In this document: piece by piece, positions 18,075 through 27,679 of the stretch | Position numbering within the stretch: the first letter of the stretch is position 1 | Layout of the letters: every line of letters begins with the position of its first letter | Source of the DNA: Pseudomonas sp. AB6 | GTDB taxonomy: Bacteria; Pseudomonadota; Gammaproteobacteria; Pseudomonadales; Pseudomonadaceae | DNA: 64,000 nt | Assembly: GCF_034314105.1 (NCBI RefSeq) | Contig: NZ_JAVIWJ010000001.1 | Coordinates: 3,411,501-3,475,500 of the forward strand | Reading direction: 5' to 3' | Made by a program: the position numbers and the translations under genes | The notes under the pieces: model-generated | Seen by the model: only the letters and a program-made list of their open reading frames with translations | What the model was told of the DNA's origin: nothing | Database searches by the model: none

Positions 18075-19319
18075 ATGGACACTACTTTTTCGCCGTTCCG
18101 TCGTCCCGAAGTGCCGGGCGATCATCGGTGCGCCGGCGATTTGTGTCAGAACATGCCGACCATCGACGTAGCCGGTGCCAACTCGCAAGTGATGGAAATG
18201 TTCTCCTCCCATCGTGACCTGGCCAGTTTGGCGGTGTTGGAAGATGACAAACCTATCGGTTTGATCAACCGCACCATTTTCCTGTCGCAGATGAGTAAAC
18301 CGTTTCATCGCGAGTTGTATGACAAAAAAAGCTGCATCGCATTCATGGACAAAGAACCGCTGATTGTCGATGCCGCCATGAGCATCGAAGCGCTGACGTT
18401 CAAGACTGTGGAGTTCGGCGAAAAAACCTTGGCTGATGGTTTCATCATCACCCGCGAAGGGCGCTTCCTCGGGTTGGGCAGTGGGCTGCAATTGATGGGC
18501 GTGGTCGCCGCGTTGCAGGCGGAAAAAAATCGTCAGATCATGCAGAGCATCGAATACGCCAGCGTCATTCAGCGCGCCATGCTCCGCGCGTCTCGTGAAA
18601 CCCTGGCTTTGACCCTGCGTGACGCGGCCTTGGTCTGGGAACCTCGGGACGTGGTGGGTGGCGATTTCTATCATTTCGCCACTCACGCCGATGGCTGGTT
18701 CGGCGCGGTCGCCGATTGCACCGGCCACGGTGTGCCGGGGGCGTTCATGACCTTGATCGCTTCATCATCGCTGTCCAAAGCCCTCGAACACCTCGGTCCA
18801 CGCAACCCCGCAGCGTTGCTGGCGGCGGTGAATCGCAGCGTCAAAGGCCTGCTGGGACAGGTCAATGGCGTCGACGAGACCCCCGAATCAGACGACGGCT
18901 TGGATGCCGCGTTTTTCTGGTTCGACACCGGACGTTCCGAGCTGACCTTTGCCGGGGCCAGAATTGCCCTATATATCCTCAGGCCCGACGCCGACCAGTT
19001 CGACACCCTCGCAGGTCAGCGCATGGGCGTTGGATACGTAGACAGCCACGCCGACTACGAATGGACTCAAAGCACCGTTGCCGTGCCGCCCGCAAGCGTC
19101 TTATTCATCGCCACCGACGGCCTGATCGACCAAATCGGCGGGCCGCGTAACATTGCATTCGGCAAGCGTCAAACCTGCGACGTAATCCTTGAGCACCGTG
19201 GCGAACCGGCAAGCGTGATCTGCGAGCAGTTACGGCAAACCCTCGGAACATGGCAGGCGACTCAAACCCGTCGCGACGACCTGACCCTATTTTGTGCCCG
19301 CATTCAGGACAACCTATGA
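18075..19319 (+). CDS. SiaA-like PP2C/SpoIIE phosphatase with N-terminal CBS-type domain
   Basis: A 414-residue cytoplasmic protein. Residues about 15-145 look like a CBS pair of the kind found on c-di-GMP enzymes (LAVLEDDKPIGLINR, DGFIITREGRFLGLGSG). A short helix (AEKNRQIMQSIEYASVIQRAML) links to a PP2C/SpoIIE phosphatase with metal motifs WEPRDVVGGDFYHF, ADCTGHGVPGAFMT and FIATDGLIDQ. In P. aeruginosa SiaA dephosphorylates SiaC and is membrane-bound with a HAMP domain. No transmembrane segment is visible here. I choose ATG 18075 over TTG 18069. It heads a four-gene operon and overlaps the next gene by 4 bp. Confidence 0.88.
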   Translation: MDTTFSPFRRPEVPGDHRCAGDLCQNMPTIDVAGANSQVMEMFSSHRDLASLAVLEDDKPIGLINRTIFLSQMSKPFHRELYDKKSCIAFMDKEPLIVDAAMSIEALTFKTVEFGEKTLADGFIITREGRFLGLGSGLQLMGVVAALQAEKNRQIMQSIEYASVIQRAMLRASRETLALTLRDAALVWEPRDVVGGDFYHFATHADGWFGAVADCTGHGVPGAFMTLIASSSLSKALEHLGPRNPAALLAAVNRSVKGLLGQVNGVDETPESDDGLDAAFFWFDTGRSELTFAGARIALYILRPDADQFDTLAGQRMGVGYVDSHADYEWTQSTVAVPPASVLFIATDGLIDQIGGPRNIAFGKRQTCDVILEHRGEPASVICEQLRQTLGTWQATQTRRDDLTLFCARIQDNL

Positions 19320-19882
19320 GTGATTTGTCTTCGTCCGATCTGGACTGCGCGTTTTTCGACCTCGCCCAGCAGCGCAATGTGATTTTTTATCACATGGGTT
19401 ATTTCTCCCACAGCATCGTCGCGGCCATGGCCGAGGTGGTGAAGCTACAACTGGAAGTTTCAGGGGTCAGTGGTCCGACACGGCGCAAGTTGTTTTCATC
19501 GTTTGTCGAACTGTCGCAAAACATCATTCACTACTCCTCGGACGCGCTGCCTCCAGGCCCAGATAACGGCGCACTACGGCAAGGCGCGGTGTGTATCACC
19601 GCGAACCCGGGTGGCCATTTGATGCTGTGCGCCAACCCCATCGCCACTGCGGACGTCGTTGCATTGCGTGCCAAGTTAGAGCCGTTACGTGACATGACGC
19701 TTGAGCAGATCAAGGTGGCCTACAAGGCAACACTACGTGCAGAAACTCCAGTGGACAGCAAAGGCGCGGGGCTAGGTTTTCTAACCATGGCGCGCGACGC
19801 CAGCGCGCCGCTGGAATTCGACTTTCACCCGCGCGCGGACGACCCCGAAACCACCTTGTTTTGTCTGAAAGCCATCATCTGA
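19316..19882 (+). CDS. SiaB-family protein kinase
   Basis: A 188-residue protein of the SiaB/DUF6272 family with a GHKL-like fold. ELSQNIIHYSSD resembles the N box and KGAGLGFLTMARDAS the glycine-rich G2 box. In the known system SiaB phosphorylates SiaC, opposing the SiaA phosphatase. The start ATG overlaps the phosphatase stop (ATGA), a sign of coupled translation. Assignment rests on sequence style and on the complete A-B-C-D gene order. Confidence 0.87.
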   Translation: MSDLSSSDLDCAFFDLAQQRNVIFYHMGYFSHSIVAAMAEVVKLQLEVSGVSGPTRRKLFSSFVELSQNIIHYSSDALPPGPDNGALRQGAVCITANPGGHLMLCANPIATADVVALRAKLEPLRDMTLEQIKVAYKATLRAETPVDSKGAGLGFLTMARDASAPLEFDFHPRADDPETTLFCLKAII

Positions 19883-19903
19883 ATAACAAGAGCGACAAGA
19901 GCC

Positions 19904-20293
19904 ATGGATAACCTGCATATCGCTGCAACGGCTACTTCACCTGAAGTCGATTTTCGTTTCGATCAGCACCTGTTGTCTCTCAAGGGGGAGTCGTACCCAG
20001 AAAACGCGGCGGCGTTCTATGCCCCGATCATCCAACAGTTGCGCGCCTACCTGGAGACCTGCGAAAGCGTAGTGATTACCGCCAACGTCGCACTGGCCTA
20101 CTTCAACAGTTCCAGCACCAAGATGCTTTTCAGCATCTTTGACGCCCTGGACCGATCGGCGCAGTCCGGTAACCGCGTGCAAATGAATTGGTATCACGAC
20201 GAAGAAGACGAAACAATTCTGGAATTCGGCGAGGAGTTGCAAGCAGACTTCAAGGCCATCGACTTCACCGATCATCCGGTTTCAACTCAGTGA
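19904..20293 (+). CDS. SiaC-family regulatory phosphoprotein (DUF1987)
   Basis: A 129-residue SpoIIAA-like protein of the DUF1987/SiaC family. The segment ALAYFNSSSTKMLFSIFDAL holds the candidate phospho-acceptor, with T72 best matching the phosphothreonine region of P. aeruginosa SiaC. In that system unphosphorylated SiaC binds and activates the diguanylate cyclase SiaD, and phosphorylation by SiaB shifts it away. It lies 21 bp after the kinase gene and 7 bp before the cyclase gene. Confidence 0.9.
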   Translation: MDNLHIAATATSPEVDFRFDQHLLSLKGESYPENAAAFYAPIIQQLRAYLETCESVVITANVALAYFNSSSTKMLFSIFDALDRSAQSGNRVQMNWYHDEEDETILEFGEELQADFKAIDFTDHPVSTQ

Positions 20294-20300
20294 GGACACC

Positions 20301-21047
20301 ATGCCCGCTCTAGCTTCTTCTCAGGACATGCCGATGGACGATCTCCCGGACTTGTTCAAAAGCGAGAACACGGCCCTCGACAGCGCCCGTGCAGCGTATG
20401 CCGCGTCTAACGCGGAGTCCCACGTGCATCGCCAATCGTTGGGTGAATTGATCACCCACTTCGAACGCTTGATGCGCGAGACCCGCCGCCTGATTGGCCG
20501 TAGCGACCGCGCCGAGCGAGAAATGAATGCGCTAAACGTGCAACTGAAGATGCTGGCTCAGCAACTCGAACACCGGGCGACCCATGATGCGCTGACAGGC
20601 GTACTGAACCGTGGCGCCGTGATTGAGCTGGCGGGGCAAGCATTGCGCGACGGCAGCGTGGTGATGATCGTGCTAGACATTGATTATTTCAAGCGCGTCA
20701 ACGACGACTTCGGCCATCCCACCGGCGATGCGGTAATTCAAGGCATCGTCACCTGCCTGCGACGGATCGTGGCTGACCACGGAGTCATCGGCCGCGTCGG
20801 CGGTGAAGAATTCACCGTACTGCTTTCTACGCGAAACCTTGAGGAAGGCGCGCGTCTTGCCGAAGCCATGCGCGATGCCATCGCCAGCCACGTATTCGCA
20901 GCGCCGGTCAATCGCACTATAACGGCCAGTTTTGGCGTGAGCATCAGCCCCGGCGGCACCGACTTTGACACCGCGTACAGCATCGCCGACGCTGCGCTCT
21001 ACGACGCAAAACGCAGCGGGCGTAATCGGGTGGAAGTGGCGGTTTAG
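20301..21047 (+). CDS. SiaD-like diguanylate cyclase (GGDEF)
   Basis: A 248-residue cytoplasmic cyclase making c-di-GMP from two GTP. An N-terminal helical region (about 25-92) would serve as the SiaC-binding stalk. The GGDEF domain has DALTGVLNR, DIDYFKRVNDDFGH and an intact active site GGEEF (167-171). The allosteric RxxD inhibitory site expected at 158-161 reads ADHG, so canonical product inhibition appears lost. The start follows GAGGAC. It is the last gene of the operon and is predicted to translate the phosphatase/kinase switch into biofilm or aggregation output. Confidence 0.9.
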   Translation: MPALASSQDMPMDDLPDLFKSENTALDSARAAYAASNAESHVHRQSLGELITHFERLMRETRRLIGRSDRAEREMNALNVQLKMLAQQLEHRATHDALTGVLNRGAVIELAGQALRDGSVVMIVLDIDYFKRVNDDFGHPTGDAVIQGIVTCLRRIVADHGVIGRVGGEEFTVLLSTRNLEEGARLAEAMRDAIASHVFAAPVNRTITASFGVSISPGGTDFDTAYSIADAALYDAKRSGRNRVEVAV

Positions 21048-21073
21048 CAGCAGACACCTGTGGGAGCGCGCGC

Positions 21074-21972
21074 CTAGGATGGCCGAGGGTGCCGAACGGC
21101 CTTGCGCAAACCCCAACCCCGCTGCATCCCCGCAGCGGCCAGCAAAATCGCAATCACGCCCAGCCACTGCATAACGTTCAAGCGATGGCCGAACGCAAAC
21201 CAGTCGACGAAATCGCCGCAATCGGGTAGATAAACGACAGTGCACCGGTCAAAGCAGTCGGCAATTTTTGAATCGCTCCATACAGCAGCACGTACATCAC
21301 ACCCGTGTGAACCACGCCGAGGGTCAATAAGCTGGACCAACCCGCGAACTGCTGCGGCAGACCGTGAAAGTGTGCCCAAGGCGCCAACAACAGCGCCCCA
21401 GTGCTGACCTGAATCAACGCGATCAAATGCGGCGGCGTGCCAGTTAACCGTTTGATGATCAACGCGGCGAAAGCGTAGAGCAGGGCGGCGCCCAATGCCA
21501 AAGCGATCCCCGACACGTATTCATCGCTGGCTTGGTACTGGTCGCCGTGGGCACTCACAATCGCCAACATTCCAAGAAACGCTACGCCGAGCCACAGCAT
21601 TTTTTGTGCGGTGATTTTTTCGCCGAGAAATAACGCCGCCAACCCCACCAACATAAACGGCTGAACGTTGTAGACCGCCGTACCAATGGCTATCGACGCA
21701 CGGGAATAGGAAGCGAACAGCAGCAGCCAATTGCCAACGATGGCGACACCGCTGAGCACGGCCAGGGCAAAAATTCTGCGGGTTAAGATACCCGGGCGCA
21801 AAAAGCCCAAGACCCCGCAGATCAATAACAAGGTGACGGCACCGAACACGCAGCGCCAGAACACGACATCCACTACCGGCTGCCCGGAGACCAGCACGAA
21901 CCAGCCAATGGTCCCCGATATCAGCATGGCGGTGATCATTTCCAGCGAGCCGCGACGTAGTGAAGCGTTCAT
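21074..21972 (-). pseudogene. EamA/DMT-family exporter, frameshifted near its C-terminus
   Basis: A ten-helix drug/metabolite transporter with two EamA repeats. The intact frame runs from ATG 21972 (AGGAG upstream) through SFIYPIAAI, then shifts near 21208-21213 and stops at 21178. The missing last helix is present in another frame (VDWFAFGHRLNVMQWLGVIA), ending at 21074. Restoring one base after GCGGCGATT would give PIAAI-x-VDWFAFGHRL. The protein as read loses its tenth helix and cytoplasmic tail. This is either a recent mutation or a sequencing error. It is divergent from an Lrp-type regulator. Confidence 0.85.
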
Positions 21973-22102
21973 GGTTCGACTCCTTTGAGAGGGCTAAAGT
22001 ATGACCAACCCATGGCCGCGCGCTCCAGCGACTATAAAAGGCTAGAATCAATTTATGCCTTTTTTATCAAGGCAAACTTGATGAACTACCTATCAGACGG
22101 AT

Positions 22103-22540
22103 ATGACTGACGACATTGACCAATTGCTGATCAGCGCGCTCATGGAAGATTCCCGGCGTTCGCTGAAGGCGTTGGCCCAGATAAGTGGCTTATCAGCTCC
22201 CAGCGTCGCGGAGCGCTTGCGCAGGCTCGAAGAGCGCGGGGTGCTCAAAGGCTACACCGTCGAAATAGACCCTAAATGCTTCGGCTACCAACTGCAGGCC
22301 ATCGTCCGCGTGCGCCCGCACCCTGGCCAGTTGCAGGAAGTCGAACGGCAGATCCAGGCGATCCCCGAATTCACCGAATGCGACAAAGTCACCGGCGAGG
22401 ACTGCTTCATCGCCCGCCTGCATGTGCGCTCAATGGAGCAACTGGACACCTTGCTGGACAGGCTCAATGCTTATGCCGAGACCAACACCGCCATCGTCAA
22501 GAAAACCCCGGTAAAAAGGCGATTGCCACCGATGGCGTGA
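22103..22540 (+). CDS. Lrp/AsnC-family regulator
   Basis: A 145-residue feast/famine regulator. The N-terminal helix-turn-helix (LKALAQISGLSAPSVAERLRRLEERG) is followed by the RAM effector domain (residues about 65-140, with VTGEDCFIARLHV). It is divergent from the EamA transporter across 130 bp. This common arrangement suggests that it controls the exporter in response to an amino acid (inference). The ribosome site (GACGG) is weak. Confidence 0.92.
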   Translation: MTDDIDQLLISALMEDSRRSLKALAQISGLSAPSVAERLRRLEERGVLKGYTVEIDPKCFGYQLQAIVRVRPHPGQLQEVERQIQAIPEFTECDKVTGEDCFIARLHVRSMEQLDTLLDRLNAYAETNTAIVKKTPVKRRLPPMA

Positions 22541-22546
22541 CCCCCT

Positions 22547-22623
22547 GCAGGAGCCAACGTGTTGATAAGGCTTATTGTCAGGCGGATAGCAATTAACCGC
22601 TCGCCAACAAGCTGGCTCCTACA
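22547..22623. repeat. REP-type inverted repeat
   Basis: GCAGGAGCCAACGTGTTG (22547-22564) and CAACAAGCTGGCTCCTAC (22605-22622) are imperfect reverse complements. They match the Pseudomonas extragenic repeat core GTAGGAGCNAGCTTGTTGG. It sits after the Lrp gene and before xseB. Confidence 0.75.
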
Positions 22624-22714
22624 ATGCGAATCGATTTTCGCCGCCTGTCATTTGCCCCAAAGCCCTCGCTCTGCTAGTGTCGCGCCGGTTTAATGCCCAT
22701 CGAGATCGCCACCC

Positions 22715-22957
22715 ATGGCCCGCAAAAAAGCTGCATTGGATTTCGAACAGTCCCTCGCTGATCTGCAAACGCTGGTCGAACGTCTCGAAAACGGCGAACT
22801 GTCGTTGGAAGATTCATTGACCGCTTTCGAGCAAGGTATCCGCCTGACCCGTGACTGCCAAGGCGCATTGGCCCAAGCCGAGCAGAAGGTGCAAGTCCTC
22901 CTTGAACGCGACGGCGAATTGGCTGAAGAGCCTTTCGATGCGGACCAGCCGGAATGA
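22715..22957 (+). CDS. xseB: Exodeoxyribonuclease VII small subunit
   Basis: An 80-residue XseB, the small subunit of exonuclease VII, which degrades single-stranded DNA with XseA (not in this window). [27 protein letters not shown] is the family core. Its stop overlaps the ispA start (ATGA), the same pairing as in E. coli and other pseudomonads. Confidence 0.97.
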   Translation: MARKKAALDFEQSLADLQTLVERLENGELSLEDSLTAFEQGIRLTRDCQGALAQAEQKVQVLLERDGELAEEPFDADQPE

Positions 22958-23841
22958 TTGCCGTCTATCAGGCCCTTATTCAGGCCCGCGTCAACGCGGC
23001 CCTTGATGGCCTGTTTCTGGCACCCAGCCCTGAATTGAATCGCCTCTACGCCGCCATGCGCTATAGCGTAATGAACGGTGGCAAACGTGTCCGCCCATTG
23101 CTCGCCTATGCTGCCTGCGAAGCGCTAGGATCGCCTTTGGCGCTGGCCGACGGCGTAGCGTGCGCAGTTGAGCTGATTCACGCTTATTCGCTGGTGCATG
23201 ACGATTTACCGGCGATGGACGATGACGATCTACGTCGCGGCCAGCCCACTACTCACAAAGCTTTCGATGAAGCCTGCGCGATTCTCGCCGGTGATGGCCT
23301 GCAAAGTATGGCTTTCAGCGTGCTACTCGATTCAACCCTGACGCCACAGGATGCCGACACCCGACTCAACATGGTCCGCGTGTTGACTCATGCGGCAGGC
23401 CCGGCCGGCATGGTCGGCGGACAGGCGATTGATCTGGGGTCAGTGGGGCTCAAGCTTGATCAAGCCGCCTTGGCGTTTATGCATCGGCACAAGACTGGCG
23501 CACTGATCGAAGCCAGTGTCACGCTTGGTGCACTTGCCAGTGGTCGCGCAGCAACGTCTGAACTCAACGCTCTGCAGACCTATGCTCAAGTCGTCGGCCT
23601 CGCGTTTCAGGTGCAAGACGACATTCTTGACGTTGAAAGCGATACCGCCACCCTCGGCAAACGCCAAGGTGCCGATATTGCCCGCGATAAACCGACTTAT
23701 CCTGCGCTGCTTGGCCTCGATGCAGCCAAAATCTATGCCCTGGAGCTACGCGATCAGGCGCTGCATGCACTGCGACCTTTCGACGCGGCTGCCAAGCCGT
23801 TACGCGAACTTGCGCGCTATATCGTTGATCGCCGCAGTTGA
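22954..23841 (+). CDS. ispA: Farnesyl diphosphate synthase
   Basis: A 295-residue trans-prenyltransferase that condenses IPP with DMAPP and GPP to make farnesyl diphosphate. The first aspartate-rich motif lies in [15 protein letters not shown] and the second in [19 protein letters not shown] and HKTGALIEA are also typical. Translation is coupled to xseB by a 4-bp overlap. dxs follows after 151 bp with its own likely promoter. Confidence 0.97.
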   Translation: MIAVYQALIQARVNAALDGLFLAPSPELNRLYAAMRYSVMNGGKRVRPLLAYAACEALGSPLALADGVACAVELIHAYSLVHDDLPAMDDDDLRRGQPTTHKAFDEACAILAGDGLQSMAFSVLLDSTLTPQDADTRLNMVRVLTHAAGPAGMVGGQAIDLGSVGLKLDQAALAFMHRHKTGALIEASVTLGALASGRAATSELNALQTYAQVVGLAFQVQDDILDVESDTATLGKRQGADIARDKPTYPALLGLDAAKIYALELRDQALHALRPFDAAAKPLRELARYIVDRRS

Positions 23842-23992
23842 AATGCGCCATTCACCGAACTGACTGACATCAGTCGGGTCTAGAACCTAGGTGTATACCA
23901 CCATTGTCTGATCATCCTCTGCCCTGCTTCGTGGGCAGCTCGCGATGCATCAGGTAAACTGCCGCCTCTTTTTACTTATATCGATTCGCCTG

Positions 23993-25891
23993 ATGCCCAC
24001 GACGTTCAAAGAGATCCCCCGCGAGCGCCCAACGACGCCCCTGCTCGACCGTGCGAATACGCCGGACGGCTTGCGCAGATTGGGCGAGGCTGAGCTGGAA
24101 ACCCTGGCGGACGAACTGCGCCTGGAGCTGCTCTATACCGTAGGCCAGACAGGCGGGCACTTTGGTGCCGGCCTGGGCGTCATTGAGCTGACCATCGCCT
24201 TGCATTACGTGTTCGACACCCCGGACGACCGTTTGGTCTGGGATGTGGGCCATCAGGCCTATCCGCACAAGATCCTCACCGGGCGTCGCCAGCAAATGGG
24301 CAGCCTGCGGCAGAAGGACGGCGTCGCCGCTTTTCCGCGTCGCAGTGAAAGTGAGTACGATACTTTTGGCGTCGGCCACTCCAGCACTTCGATCAGCGCA
24401 GCACTGGGCATGGCCCTCGGCGCCCGCCTGCAAAAAAGCTCACGCAAGGCCATCGCTGTTATTGGTGACGGCGCGCTGACTGCAGGCATGGCTTTCGAAG
24501 CGTTGAACCACGCGCCGGAAGTCGCCGCCGACATGCTGGTTATACTCAACGACAACGATATGTCGATCTCGCGCAACGTTGGCGGGCTGTCGAATTATCT
24601 GGCGAAGATCCTCTCCAGCCGCACCTACGCCAGCATGCGCGAGGGCAGCAAAAAAGTGCTGTCACGCCTGCCTGGTGCCTGGGAAATTGCCCGGCGCACC
24701 GAAGAGTACGCAAAGGGCATGCTGGTTCCCGGCACGCTTTTCGAAGAGCTCGGCTGGAACTACATCGGCCCTATCGACGGCCATGACTTACCCACCCTGA
24801 TCGCAACCTTGCGCAACATGCGTGACCTCAAAGGCCCGCAGTTCTTGCACGTGGTAACCAAAAAAGGCAAAGGCTTCGCTCCGGCGGAAGCTGACCCGAT
24901 TGGCTACCACGCGATTACCAAACTCGAACCGTTGAACGCCCCTGCCGCCGCGCCGAAAAAACCCAGCGGACCGAAGTATTCCGGGGTGTTCGGGCAATGG
25001 ATCTGCGACATGGCCGAGGCTGACCCGCGTCTGGTCGGCATTACCCCTGCGATGAAAGAAGGCTCGGACCTGGTTGAATTCAGCGAGCATTATCCAGAGC
25101 GTTATTTCGACGTCGCCATCGCCGAGCAGCATGCCGTTACGCTGGCAGCGGGCATGGCGTGCGAAGGCGCCAAGCCGGTGGTAGCGATCTACTCCACGTT
25201 CTTGCAGCGCGGTTACGATCAACTGATCCATGACGTCGCCGTGCAAAATCTTGATGTGTTGTTTGCAATCGACCGTGCCGGTCTGGTGGGCGAAGACGGC
25301 CCGACCCATGCCGGCAGCTTCGACTTGTCATATTTGCGCTGCATCCCCGGCATCCTGGTGATGACGCCCAGCGATGAAAACGAATTACGCAAAATGCTCA
25401 GCACCGGGTATTTGTACGCCGGCCCCGCAGCCGTGCGTTATCCGCGTGGCACTGGCCCGAATGCTTTGATCGACAGCGGTCTTGAGCCTTTGGAAATCGG
25501 CAAGGGCGTTGTCCGCCGAACCGGGCAAAAGGTCGCCATTTTAGTGTTTGGCGTGCAAATGGCTGAAGCGCTGAAAGTAGCCGCAACCCTGGACGCCACC
25601 GTGGTCGACATGCGTTTCGTCAAGCCACTGGATGAAGCGCTGGTTCGAAAAATAGCCACTGAGCATGACCTGCTGGTCACCCTCGAAGAGAACGCCATCA
25701 TGGGCGGCGCCGGCGCGGCGGTCAGCGAGTTCCTGGCCAGGGAAAACATCCTCAAGTCCGTGCTGCACCTTGGCTTGCCCGACAGCTACGTCGAACACGC
25801 CAAACCCGCGCAAATGCTGGCCGAGTGCGGGCTGGACGAAGCCGGGATCGAAGCGTCTGTGAGACAGCGTTTGGGATTGATGGCACGCTAA
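23993..25891 (+). CDS. dxs: 1-deoxy-D-xylulose-5-phosphate synthase
   Basis: A 632-residue thiamine-diphosphate enzyme joining pyruvate and glyceraldehyde 3-phosphate in the first step of the MEP isoprenoid pathway. The ThDP motif starts at [15 protein letters not shown] and ends at [10 protein letters not shown]. The proton-relay glutamate lies in [13 protein letters not shown] choose ATG 23993 ([13 protein letters not shown]), which matches family N-termini, over the ATG at 23945, which adds an unconserved stretch. A small inverted repeat, GACTGA-CA-TCAGTC, lies at 23862-23875 in the leader region. Confidence 0.97.
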   Translation: MPTTFKEIPRERPTTPLLDRANTPDGLRRLGEAELETLADELRLELLYTVGQTGGHFGAGLGVIELTIALHYVFDTPDDRLVWDVGHQAYPHKILTGRRQQMGSLRQKDGVAAFPRRSESEYDTFGVGHSSTSISAALGMALGARLQKSSRKAIAVIGDGALTAGMAFEALNHAPEVAADMLVILNDNDMSISRNVGGLSNYLAKILSSRTYASMREGSKKVLSRLPGAWEIARRTEEYAKGMLVPGTLFEELGWNYIGPIDGHDLPTLIATLRNMRDLKGPQFLHVVTKKGKGFAPAEADPIGYHAITKLEPLNAPAAAPKKPSGPKYSGVFGQWICDMAEADPRLVGITPAMKEGSDLVEFSEHYPERYFDVAIAEQHAVTLAAGMACEGAKPVVAIYSTFLQRGYDQLIHDVAVQNLDVLFAIDRAGLVGEDGPTHAGSFDLSYLRCIPGILVMTPSDENELRKMLSTGYLYAGPAAVRYPRGTGPNALIDSGLEPLEIGKGVVRRTGQKVAILVFGVQMAEALKVAATLDATVVDMRFVKPLDEALVRKIATEHDLLVTLEENAIMGGAGAAVSEFLARENILKSVLHLGLPDSYVEHAKPAQMLAECGLDEAGIEASVRQRLGLMAR

Positions 25892-25979
25892 AAGCCGAGC
25901 GTTGAAGTGAGTTATACCTGATGCGCCGCATTAAGCAGCTCGCCACCAGTTGCCTCCCACAGGGGCGCAGATTTGGGGC

Positions 25980-26399
25980 TTAGCCCAACTGTCGTGGAAT
26001 GCGGTAGAGGTAAAGCAGCACGGCGCTGGAGAACGCCAGAAGAAATAACGGCACCGCCTCCAGCCCGACAAAAACCGCTAACGCACCAACCCAAGCAGGT
26101 AAGCCAGCGGCCAGAAAGGCGATACGTCGACGCGCTGCCAACTCAATCCAGGCGGCGGGCTCTTCGGGCGTGTCCAAGGCTTTTTCAGTAGCGATCAACG
26201 CATGCTTGTAAGGGCCGAAGTATTTCAAACTAACGAACATCGTCGCCAAGCCGGCGACAAACATTGGCATCGCCAGAATCGGCACAAGCGCCTCGCTGGT
26301 GCCAAAAATCCCGTTGACCACCAGCAGCGGCGCCAAGGTCAAAAACAACTGCCACCACCACGCCAGAGCCAATCGGCGGCGTACGTTATTTCGGGTCAC
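25980..26399 (-). CDS. Hypothetical inner-membrane protein
   Basis: A 139-residue protein with four hydrophobic helices (around 12-32, 36-58, 93-112 and 115-133) and a polar loop containing [22 protein letters not shown] do not recognise a functional family. It starts at a GTG that overlaps the ribA stop (GTGA), so it is translationally coupled to GTP cyclohydrolase II. A similar gene follows ribA in P. aeruginosa (recalled). The link to flavin metabolism is positional only. Confidence 0.8.
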   Translation of the reverse strand: MTRNNVRRRLALAWWWQLFLTLAPLLVVNGIFGTSEALVPILAMPMFVAGLATMFVSLKYFGPYKHALIATEKALDTPEEPAAWIELAARRRIAFLAAGLPAWVGALAVFVGLEAVPLFLLAFSSAVLLYLYRIPRQLG

Positions 26400-27013
26400 G
26401 CGCGGCCAGCCTCAGTCAGATGTTCGTTGCCCATCATATGGCCGAGTTTTCCGGCTTTGGTCGCCAAGTACTGTTTATTGTGCGGGTTATGCCCTGTGTG
26501 CAGCGGCACTCGCTCAGCGATGGTGATGCCCATGTCGGTCAGTGCCTTGACCTTGCGTGGGTTATTCGTCATCAAACGCAAGGATTTGACACCCATATGC
26601 TCAAGCATTGGCAAGCAGATGGCGTAATCACGCTGGTCGGCGGCGAAACCCAGACGTTCGTTCGCTTCAACGGTGTCAGCACCGCCATCTTGAAGCTCAT
26701 AAGCGCGGATTTTGTTCAGCAGACCAATACCCCGGCCTTCCTGTCGCAGGTACAACAACACGCCACGGCCTTCTGCGGCGATGGCGCGCAATGCCGCTTC
26801 GAGCTGGGAGCCACAGTCGCAGCGCTGACTGAACAACGCATCGCCAGTCAGGCATTCGGAATGCACACGGCCCAGTACTGGCGCGCCATCAGCCACGTCA
26901 CCGAGACTGAGAACGATGTGCTCGCGCCCAGTGGCCTTCTCAAGAAAGCCGTGCATGGTGAATTGCGCAAAGGGTGTTGGCAGCTTGGAAGCAGCGACGA
27001 AGACGACGGGCAC
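26396..27013 (-). CDS. ribA: GTP cyclohydrolase II
   Basis: A 205-residue enzyme performing the first committed step of riboflavin synthesis from GTP. Starting at the GTG at 27013 (AGGAG eight bases upstream) puts the zinc cysteines at C54, C65 and C67 ([20 protein letters not shown]), the same numbers as in E. coli. This supports that start over the ATG at 27031. [13 protein letters not shown] is the catalytic arginine region. It is separated from the main rib operon by 156 bp and pgpA. Confidence 0.96.
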   Translation of the reverse strand: MPVVFVAASKLPTPFAQFTMHGFLEKATGREHIVLSLGDVADGAPVLGRVHSECLTGDALFSQRCDCGSQLEAALRAIAAEGRGVLLYLRQEGRGIGLLNKIRAYELQDGGADTVEANERLGFAADQRDYAICLPMLEHMGVKSLRLMTNNPRKVKALTDMGITIAERVPLHTGHNPHNKQYLATKAGKLGHMMGNEHLTEAGRA

Positions 27014-27169
27014 CTTTGTGCTCCTGATCATGATTGGGACTTAGATTTCGCAAGGACAGTATTGTAACAGCAGGTTCTCAGGGACGCTTCGGCTGAATTA
27101 TTGCCTATAAATATCGAGTTGATCGATAACACCCTATGAGCATCAATGAATTAGAAGACAAGGCGCTCA

Positions 27170-27679
27170 TTAGAACGAGGCGGAAAGCCACACCAGCGCC
27201 TGCATCCCCAACCAGGCAAATACCCCCGCCAGCACGTCGTCCAGCATGATCCCGACGCCGCCGTGTACGTGCTTATCGATCCAGCTAATTGGCCACGGCT
27301 TGAGAATGTCGAAAAAGCGGAACATCAAAAATCCAGCCAGCAACCAATACCAGCCCTCGGGAACCAGCCACAGGGTAATCCACATCCCGACGAATTCGTC
27401 CCAGACGATGCCCTCATGGTCATGGACGCGAAGGTCATCGGCGACTTTGCCGCACAGCCAAAAACCAAACAGCATGGTGATGCCTAGCATCAGCCAATAA
27501 CCCCAGTCCGGCAGCATTTGCCACAGCGGAACAAACGGCAGCGCGACCAGCGACCCCCAAGTACCTGGAGCTTTAGGCAGAGTGCCAGAGCCGAATCCGA
27601 AGGCTAGAAAATGCCACGGGTTGGTCCACACCGTCGGCGGCACCCGTTGTCCTGGCGTTTTTTTAGAATGATTTGTCAC
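27170..27679 (-). CDS. pgpA: Phosphatidylglycerophosphatase A
   Basis: A 169-residue membrane phosphatase that removes phosphate from phosphatidylglycerophosphate to yield phosphatidylglycerol. GFGSGTLPKAPGTWGSL and the C-terminal MLDDVLAGVFAW are family signatures, with three to four membrane segments. It starts at a GTG that overlaps the thiL stop (GTGA). thiL-pgpA coupling is conserved across gammaproteobacteria. Confidence 0.96.
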   Translation of the reverse strand: MTNHSKKTPGQRVPPTVWTNPWHFLAFGFGSGTLPKAPGTWGSLVALPFVPLWQMLPDWGYWLMLGITMLFGFWLCGKVADDLRVHDHEGIVWDEFVGMWITLWLVPEGWYWLLAGFLMFRFFDILKPWPISWIDKHVHGGVGIMLDDVLAGVFAWLGMQALVWLSASF

